23,715 nt of DNA from a virus. The position numbers and the translations under genes are program-made. This document shows positions 19,232 to 23,715 of the stretch, piece by piece. Below the pieces are notes generated by a model. That model worked only from the letters and a program-made list of their open reading frames with translations. It had not been told where the DNA came from and made no database searches. Position 1 is the stretch's first letter. Each line of letters opens with the position of its first letter. The DNA lies in IMG/VR virus record IMGVR_UViG_3300048839_000691, positions 1 through 23,715 of that record. The stretch is one strand, 5' to 3'.

Positions 19232-20742
19232 GCACATTATTGCAAGCATCCGGCGCCATCGTGCGCAACATCGTCGGTCGGATCACCGAGTTGCTGACGA
19301 CCCAGAGCAACGTCATGGCCACGCAGTTGCGCATCACCGGCGCGACGTGGGCGCGGCGAGTGCGGTCGGCGCTGATGCAGCCGAGCAACGACTGGAGCCG
19401 CCCGGATTACGACTACTGGCGCAAAGCGTACCATTGCCGGGTGCGCGGGCTCGAGCTGAGCGGGACATTCCTAAAGCCGCTCGTCTCAAAGATTACCTCG
19501 TGGACCCTGGGCATGGGCGTGGGGTGGAAGGCCGGTAACGATGCCGCCCAGACCGCGCTTGACGACTGGTGGACCGCCCACCACGCTGAAATTATGCGGG
19601 CGATGCGGGCGTCGCTCAAGCAGGGCGATGGCTTCCTGGTGGTCAACGCTGATTTGTCGGTGACGCTGTTGCCGCCGGATAGCGTTGATCCGATTGTGGC
19701 CGATGATGATTATGGGCGGATCATCGGCTGGCGGGTGACGCAAGTGCTGGCGCACCCCGAGACGCCGGCGTCACGCATGATCGTGACCGATGAGTACTAC
19801 GCCGACCGCCGGGTGCAGACGACCGAGCGCCCAGGTTCGCCACGGACAGAGCGCACCTTTCCGAACCTACTCGGCCGGTCGCCGTTCGTCCACATCGCCA
19901 ACGCGGTGGACGAGGGCGAGACCTTTGGCCACCCGGAGGCCGAGGCGCTGGTGGAACTGTTGCAGCGCTACAACACGGTGCTGGAAGCGGCCATCGAAGG
20001 CAACGAGCGCCAGGGCCGGCCCACGCCGGTGCTCACCTTTGATGCGGTGGAGAACTACCGCAAGTTCTGGGAGCAGTACGCCAGCAACCGGACCTACACG
20101 TTGCCCGATGGCACGACCGAGACCGTGGCTGAGCTGGATGTGGACCTCAACGACCTGTTGACCGTGGTCGGCGCGGATTTCAAGTACGCCAGTCCGGGCG
20201 CGTTCACGGGGGACACGAGCGTGTTGTTAGGGCTGCTCTTCTATCTGCTGCTCGAGCACGCCGAGATTCCCGAGTTTGTCTTTGGCAACGCGATTGCCAG
20301 CAGCCAGGCGAGTGCCAACACACAGATGCCGGTGTGGGAGCGGTATATCGAGGGCCGGCGCAAAGATGCCGGCGGCTGGCTGCTCGAAGTGGCGGAGATT
20401 GTGCTGGCGTACTCGGCGCTGACGACGCCAGGTGTTTCCCAGGAAACACCCACGATCCAGTGGCGGAAGCTGACCGATGACGGAGCCTTAACGCTGCAGG
20501 TATTAGCGTGGGCGTTCAGTGAGGGTCTCATCGATGAGCGCACCGCGCTCATGTTGGCCCCCATCGAAGTGACGAGTGTGGATGAGATTTTGGCGGCGGC
20601 GCGTGAAGAGCGTCAGCAACGCATGGCAGAAGCGGCCGCGCTTCTGCCCGATACAACGCCGACTATGCCTGAGCAAGTCGGCCAGCCGGTGAACCCGGAC
20701 CAGAACGGAGATAACCCAAATGGCCTTACCCAAGGTGCTTAA
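19228..20742 (+). CDS. Phage portal protein
   Basis: This is a 504-residue protein in the position and size of a portal, the dodecameric ring through which DNA enters the capsid. Residues 40-130 contain DWSRPDYDYWRKAYHCRVRGLELSG and KPLVSKITSWTLGMGVGW. The central region has FVHIANAVDEGETFGHPEAEALVELLQRYNTVLEAAIEGNERQG, the stem/crown segment typical of SPP1-gp6-like portals. The C-terminal part is helical and Pro/Gln-rich. ATG at 19228 follows GGAGG. An imperfect parS-like palindrome lies inside the gene at 20431-20450. It overlaps the next gene by 23 bp. Confidence 0.9.
   Translation: MSTLLQASGAIVRNIVGRITELLTTQSNVMATQLRITGATWARRVRSALMQPSNDWSRPDYDYWRKAYHCRVRGLELSGTFLKPLVSKITSWTLGMGVGWKAGNDAAQTALDDWWTAHHAEIMRAMRASLKQGDGFLVVNADLSVTLLPPDSVDPIVADDDYGRIIGWRVTQVLAHPETPASRMIVTDEYYADRRVQTTERPGSPRTERTFPNLLGRSPFVHIANAVDEGETFGHPEAEALVELLQRYNTVLEAAIEGNERQGRPTPVLTFDAVENYRKFWEQYASNRTYTLPDGTTETVAELDVDLNDLLTVVGADFKYASPGAFTGDTSVLLGLLFYLLLEHAEIPEFVFGNAIASSQASANTQMPVWERYIEGRRKDAGGWLLEVAEIVLAYSALTTPGVSQETPTIQWRKLTDDGALTLQVLAWAFSEGLIDERTALMLAPIEVTSVDEILAAAREERQQRMAEAAALLPDTTPTMPEQVGQPVNPDQNGDNPNGLTQGA
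20431..20450. repeat. parS-like imperfect palindrome in the portal gene
   Basis: The centre reads TGTTTCCCAGGAAACA, the parS arms TGTTTC/GAAACA with CCAG in place of the central ACGT. The 20-bp inverted repeat has only one mismatched central pair. It is halfway between a ParB site and the Noc-type site of Firmicutes (TTTCCCGGGAAA). It may be chance, since it is in coding sequence. Confidence 0.4.
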
Positions 20743-20992
20743 TCGCATCGAACAAAAGCTTGACCGCATTCTCGAACTGTTGGAGCAGCCGACGTTCCCG
20801 GTTGGCGCGCCGGATGAGAGCGCCGCTGAATTGGACCCGGCCGCGGTGGCCGCTGCGCTCGATTATGAAAGCTACAACGCCAAGGAGATTATCGAGCGGG
20901 TCGCCAGCCTGACCGACGCCGAACGGGCCGCGCTGGCGCAGTACGAGGCAGCCAACCAAGGGCGCAAGACGGTGTTGGAGGCGTTAGCCTAA
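20720..20992 (+). CDS. Small virion-region protein after the portal
   Basis: This is a 90-residue protein overlapping the portal's 3' end by 23 bp. The N-terminus is a helix (LNRIEQKLDRILELLEQ), probably a coiled coil. The C-terminus (YESYNAKEIIERVASLTDAERAALAQYEAANQGRKTVLEAL) has a recurrent pattern of small phage proteins that end with a helical YE...RKTVL motif. It could be a scaffold, a portal cofactor or a connector; the precise role is unknown. Confidence 0.68.
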   Translation: MALPKVLNRIEQKLDRILELLEQPTFPVGAPDESAAELDPAAVAAALDYESYNAKEIIERVASLTDAERAALAQYEAANQGRKTVLEALA

Positions 20993-20995
20993 CCC

Positions 20996-22081
20996 ATGCC
21001 CGCCACTATCCGCGCCATGGCGCGCCGCAACGAGAACGCCGCCGACGCCGCGCTGTTGGCCGATCATGGGCGTCTGGCGCAGCTCGCCGGCCTGCTGATT
21101 GTCCAAGCAACGAGTTCCCGCGGGGATACTCGTTTTGCAGGCGGCTCAAGCGTCATTCCCAACGAGCGCTCATCCCGCCAGGCACTGGGTGACGCCATTT
21201 GGCAGCGGGTGCTACGGCCGTACTACATCGGCGCGACCGGCGAGGCGCTACGCAACGAGTACGCCCGCGGCGACTCGTTGGGCATCACGCCGCAAAGTCC
21301 CTATGCCGAGCGGCTGACGGCCGGCGTGCGCGGGGCGGTGCGGGTGCAAGCCGAACGCCAGGCGGCGCTGATCCGGCGCCACATCGGCGATCCGGGCGTG
21401 GTGGCGTGGCTGACCGAAGGCCGGCCCACGGTGGTGCAAGAGACGCTCATGGATAGCTTTTCGCAGTGGGTGGACCCGGCCGGCTTCATGCTGGCAGACC
21501 GCATACTGCGCACTGCCGTGGGGGTCCGGGCGCGCGTCAACCGCTTTCTCGACTACCACATCGGGCGGGGCACGCCGGCGGGCGAGATGACCGCGGCGCT
21601 GGGGCAGTTCCTGACCACGGGCGAACGGCAACGCCGGCCCTACGGCCAACAGGGTGGCTACGCGGCGCGGCTGCTGTTGCGCAACGAGGTGATCGTGGCC
21701 GGCGGCTGGGCAACGCTAAACGCCAGTCAGGTCAACCCGGTGGTTGGCGGCATCCAGTGGCAGTTGACGCGGGCGGACGATGGCCGCGACCGCTGCGACC
21801 TCAATAGCCGTGGCGGGCCGAATGGGGACGGGGTGTATGCGCCGGCGGATGTGCCCCCGTGGCCGGATCATGTGGGGGAGCAATGTATTTTGTCCCCCGT
21901 GGCGACTAGTACGCCGGCGGCGGTGACCGCGGCGCTGCGCGCGGCGATTGACGCGGCGACCGGCTACGCTCAGGCGCTGCGTGGTGTATTCAATGTGGAC
22001 TGGCTGACCGAGGCGCTGCTGAGCGGCGCGTTCGGGGCAGTGGCCAGACGGCTGCTAGAGGCAGCGAGGGAGATAGTCTGA
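20996..22081 (+). CDS. Minor head / head morphogenesis protein (MuF-like)
   Basis: This is a 361-residue protein downstream of the portal. Its C-terminal half has the head-morphogenesis signature: helical segments with LRNEVIVAGGWATLNAS, then IQWQLTRADDGRDRCDLNSRGG, GVYAPADVPPWPDHVGEQCILSPV, where the DxCD and H-x(4)-C pattern corresponds to the SPP1 gp7 / Mu F fold. The N-terminal half is helical (ADHGRLAQLAGLLIVQATSSRG...). No toxin-like extension is seen after the MuF core apart from a 50-residue helical tail. It binds the portal and is packaged in the head in related phages. Confidence 0.8.
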   Translation: MPATIRAMARRNENAADAALLADHGRLAQLAGLLIVQATSSRGDTRFAGGSSVIPNERSSRQALGDAIWQRVLRPYYIGATGEALRNEYARGDSLGITPQSPYAERLTAGVRGAVRVQAERQAALIRRHIGDPGVVAWLTEGRPTVVQETLMDSFSQWVDPAGFMLADRILRTAVGVRARVNRFLDYHIGRGTPAGEMTAALGQFLTTGERQRRPYGQQGGYAARLLLRNEVIVAGGWATLNASQVNPVVGGIQWQLTRADDGRDRCDLNSRGGPNGDGVYAPADVPPWPDHVGEQCILSPVATSTPAAVTAALRAAIDAATGYAQALRGVFNVDWLTEALLSGAFGAVARRLLEAAREIV

Positions 22082-22082
22082 T

Positions 22083-22769
22083 ATGTCGATCATGCGAGCA
22101 GTTGCCGACGTCGGCGATCCGGCGCCGCCGGCAGTGGTGTATGTGGCGGGCACACTTAGCGTCGATCCACCTGTCGGCGGCGCCACGGAAGACAAGCAGG
22201 ATGATGCTATCGCCCTGCTGACGACGCTGGCGGACGCGGCGGCGGCGGCGCTGCCTGCGGGCGAAAATCACATCGGCGAGGTGGGAGGCCGCATGGCTAC
22301 CGTCGCCGTCACGCTGACGCGGCCGGCCGACACGACCGCGTATTCCGCCAAGGATGCGGTTAGCGACAGCACCAGCGCCCCCACGGCGCTGAGCTTTGCG
22401 AACCTGGCGCGCGTCAACGCCGGGAGTGGCTACATCGTCAAGGCGCGGCTGATGACGAATCAGAGCACTTGCACCGCGCGGTTTCGGCTGCATCTGTTCA
22501 ACGCCTCGCCGACGGCCATCAACGACAACGCCGCCTATACGTTGCTGTGGGCCAACCGTGCGGAGCGGATTGGCTACATTGATTTTACGGCTTGCCAAAC
22601 TGAGGGCAGCGGCTCGGACGCGGCGAATAGTCAAAATGATAGCGTGCGCCTGCCATTTGTGGCAGGAGCGGGCAACCGCACGATTTACGGACTGTTGGAG
22701 TCGCTGGACGCATTCACGCCGGCGAGCGGGCAGGCGTTTTACATCAGCCTGACGGCTGACCTCAACTAG
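22083..22769 (+). CDS. Putative virion structural protein, beta-rich
   Basis: This is a 228-residue protein. After a short N-terminus with the helical ATEDKQDDAIALLTTLADAAAAAL comes a beta-rich domain: ATVAVTLTRPADTTAYSAKDAVSDS, then SGYIVKARLMTNQSTCTARFRLHLFNASPTAINDNAAYTLLW. The form TRPADTTAYSAKDAV with RLHLFN...DNAAYTLL recurs in phage particle proteins of unknown name. It is probably a capsid decoration, tail or baseplate component. It begins 1 bp after the minor-head gene stop. It does not look like a major capsid protein (no HK97-like pattern seen). Confidence 0.65.
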   Translation: MSIMRAVADVGDPAPPAVVYVAGTLSVDPPVGGATEDKQDDAIALLTTLADAAAAALPAGENHIGEVGGRMATVAVTLTRPADTTAYSAKDAVSDSTSAPTALSFANLARVNAGSGYIVKARLMTNQSTCTARFRLHLFNASPTAINDNAAYTLLWANRAERIGYIDFTACQTEGSGSDAANSQNDSVRLPFVAGAGNRTIYGLLESLDAFTPASGQAFYISLTADLN

Positions 22770-22781
22770 GGGGAGGATTAG

Positions 22782-23105
22782 ATGGCAAACTTTCGGGCAA
22801 TTTACGATGCAAGATACAATGCGGGCGGCGAGGATTTAGCGCAACGGATTAAGGCGGCGTGCGCTTACGTGGCGCAATACATTCTGATCGAAGACCCAGG
22901 CGCGGAGAACCACGCTGACCGGCTCAAGTGGGCGAAGTACGTCCTTATTTCCGGCAACATTGACAGCGCAGCGCAAGCGATGCACTGGATGTGCGTGGCC
23001 AATGCGACGATTGCGGCGGCGTTGGCGGCTGACAATCCGGTGTCGGACAATGACATCGAGTATGTCGTGAGCGTGTCGGCGGCGACATTCGGGGCGGCGC
23101 TGTAA
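22782..23105 (+). CDS. Small hypothetical virion-region protein
   Basis: This is a 107-residue mainly helical protein (FRAIYDARYNAGGEDLAQRIKAACAYVAQYILIEDPGAENHADRLKWAKYVL, then ATIAAALAADNPVSDNDIEYVVSVSAATF). It follows the beta-rich structural protein with GGGGGAGGATTAG as ribosome binding site and overlaps the next gene as TAATG. Similar small phage proteins of about this size occur near tail and head completion genes. No specific function can be assigned. Confidence 0.68.
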   Translation: MANFRAIYDARYNAGGEDLAQRIKAACAYVAQYILIEDPGAENHADRLKWAKYVLISGNIDSAAQAMHWMCVANATIAAALAADNPVSDNDIEYVVSVSAATFGAAL

Positions 23106-23715
23106 TGCGACAGGCACCGAGTCGGCGGCCACTGTTTTTTGGCGGTGCAAGACTAGCGCATCAGATTACATTCCAGACCAACAAGTCTGGGGTGTTTAAC
23201 CCGTCCGTCACCGTCGGCGATGGGTCACTGGTGACCTGGGATTATGGCGACGGAACGCAATCGTTCGGCGCTACTGCCGCTTGCACCTATCCGACCAGCG
23301 CCACGAAAACGGTGACGGTAACCTTTGCCAATCCCGCCGCCGTCACGCATCTGAATTTTCAGTCTCAATCCCTGGTAGGCACATTCAACCTATCGCAACT
23401 ATCAGCGCTGACAGGACTGAGGGAGTTTCGTGGCTACAGCAATGCATCGTGGAATGTCACGGGTGCGCTTGGCGACCTACCGAGCGGGATGACGTACGTG
23501 CACCTGGGTTCCACGAGTAGCACGATCACGGGTGCGTTGGGTGACCTGCCGAGCGGGATGACGTACCTGTATCTGTATAGCACGAGCAGCACGATCACGG
23601 GTGCGTTGGGTGACCTGCCGAGCGGGATGACGCAACTGCACCTGGGCAGCACGTCTTCCACGATCACGGGTGCGTTGGGTGACCTGCCGAGCGGGATGAC
23701 GTACCTGTATCTGTA
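23105..23715 (+). CDS. Leucine-rich-repeat protein with PKD-like start (partial at right edge)
   Basis: The frame opens with ATG 23105, overlapping the previous stop, and remains open to the window end (203 codons seen). Residues 35-80 contain VTWDYGDGTQ, AACTYPTSATKTVTVTF, the pattern of a PKD/Ig-like beta domain. Then LSQLSALTGLREFRGYS and from residue 119 a 23-residue repeat: TGALGDLPSGMTYLYLYSTSSTI and variants. This is an LRR-like solenoid, suited to protein or sugar recognition, and probably a tail-fibre or particle surface adhesin (inference). Only four repeats are in view. The short basic start (MRQAPSRRPLFFGG) is not a signal peptide. Confidence 0.75.
   Translation, partial: MRQAPSRRPLFFGGARLAHQITFQTNKSGVFNPSVTVGDGSLVTWDYGDGTQSFGATAACTYPTSATKTVTVTFANPAAVTHLNFQSQSLVGTFNLSQLSALTGLREFRGYSNASWNVTGALGDLPSGMTYVHLGSTSSTITGALGDLPSGMTYLYLYSTSSTITGALGDLPSGMTQLHLGSTSSTITGALGDLPSGMTYLYL
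23459..23715 (+). repeat. 69-bp tandem repeats encoding LRR units
   Basis: Units begin at 23459, 23528, 23597 and 23666, exactly 69 bp (23 codons) apart; the last is cut by the window end. The block GGTGCGTTGGGTGACCTGCC and the following CGAGCGGGATGACG are almost identical in all copies. The variable bases lie mainly in the codons after the TAC/CAA, which encode the outward-facing strand (YVHLG, YLYLY, QLHLG). Nucleotide identity is too high for old protein repeats, so the array has recently expanded or is being homogenised. Confidence 0.92.

Noticed and set aside
22083-22769. Major capsid protein assignment for the beta-rich virion gene
   Set aside because: Too short, with no HK97-like features; it looks more like a decoration or tail-associated protein.
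23434-23715. CRISPR-like array at the right end
   Set aside because: The 69-bp period is head-to-tail without spacers and is an exact 23-codon multiple in an open frame encoding LRR units.

Overview
The window reads as most of a temperate tailed-phage genome (a prophage, or a phage contig) from a GC-rich bacterium. The phage calls rest on a tyrosine integrase, a Cro/CI-like switch, a DnaB helicase, a Rad52-type annealing protein, a SleB-type endolysin with holin-like proteins, small and large terminase subunits, a portal and a minor head protein, all tightly packed and often with ATGA or TAATG overlaps. The host cannot be fixed from sequence alone. The IS607-type TnpB at the left edge resembles, from memory, versions found in Chloroflexota and cyanobacteria, so Chloroflexota is a guess only. 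No major capsid gene is visible; it probably lies to the right of the window.

Layout. (1) 1-~1740: an IS607-family element (serine recombinase plus TnpB), more AT-rich than its surroundings, inserted just downstream of dnaB, where it cuts a small gene. (2) 1909-6524, leftward: replication/modification arm with a ParB-like/Dam methyltransferase fusion, a small protein, a PD-(D/E)XK-like nuclease, a winged-helix initiator that carries an iteron plus AT-rich block inside its gene, and dnaB. (3) 6525-9247: lysogeny module with integrase, a promoter-driven structured RNA candidate, a GIY-YIG protein, a 70-residue repressor, and a divergent promoter pair with repeats between the promoters. (4) 9248-11836, rightward early genes: mostly small unknown proteins, then a Rad52-like annealing protein. 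(5) 11837-12989: a DGQHR/ParB-fold gene behind its own terminator and promoter, more AT-rich than its neighbours (moron-like). (6) 12990-15024: a strong promoter, a ~255-nt structured leader and the lysis cassette. (7) 15032-15218: a tRNA with anticodon CAU, small hairpins and a strong terminator. (8) 15285-23715: a ParB-like/DUF4417 fusion, three consecutive genes with the same glycine-rich N-terminal tag, terminase, portal, minor head protein, virion proteins, and a leucine-rich-repeat protein running off the right edge.

Most notable signals. Two exact copies of the consensus centromere site parS (TGTTTCACGTGAAACA) sit in intergenic gaps of the two early operons, one inside a 38-bp perfect palindrome, with no ParA gene in view. 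Three different proteins carry ParB/sulfiredoxin-type or DGQHR-type motifs. Together these suggest that the phage engages host ParB, for segregation of a plasmid-like prophage or for another purpose. Further candidates are the structured RNA at 7943-8157, the duplicated 72-bp tag-leader cassette before terS, an origin-like block inside the initiator gene, and a long late leader beginning with a 10-bp hairpin.
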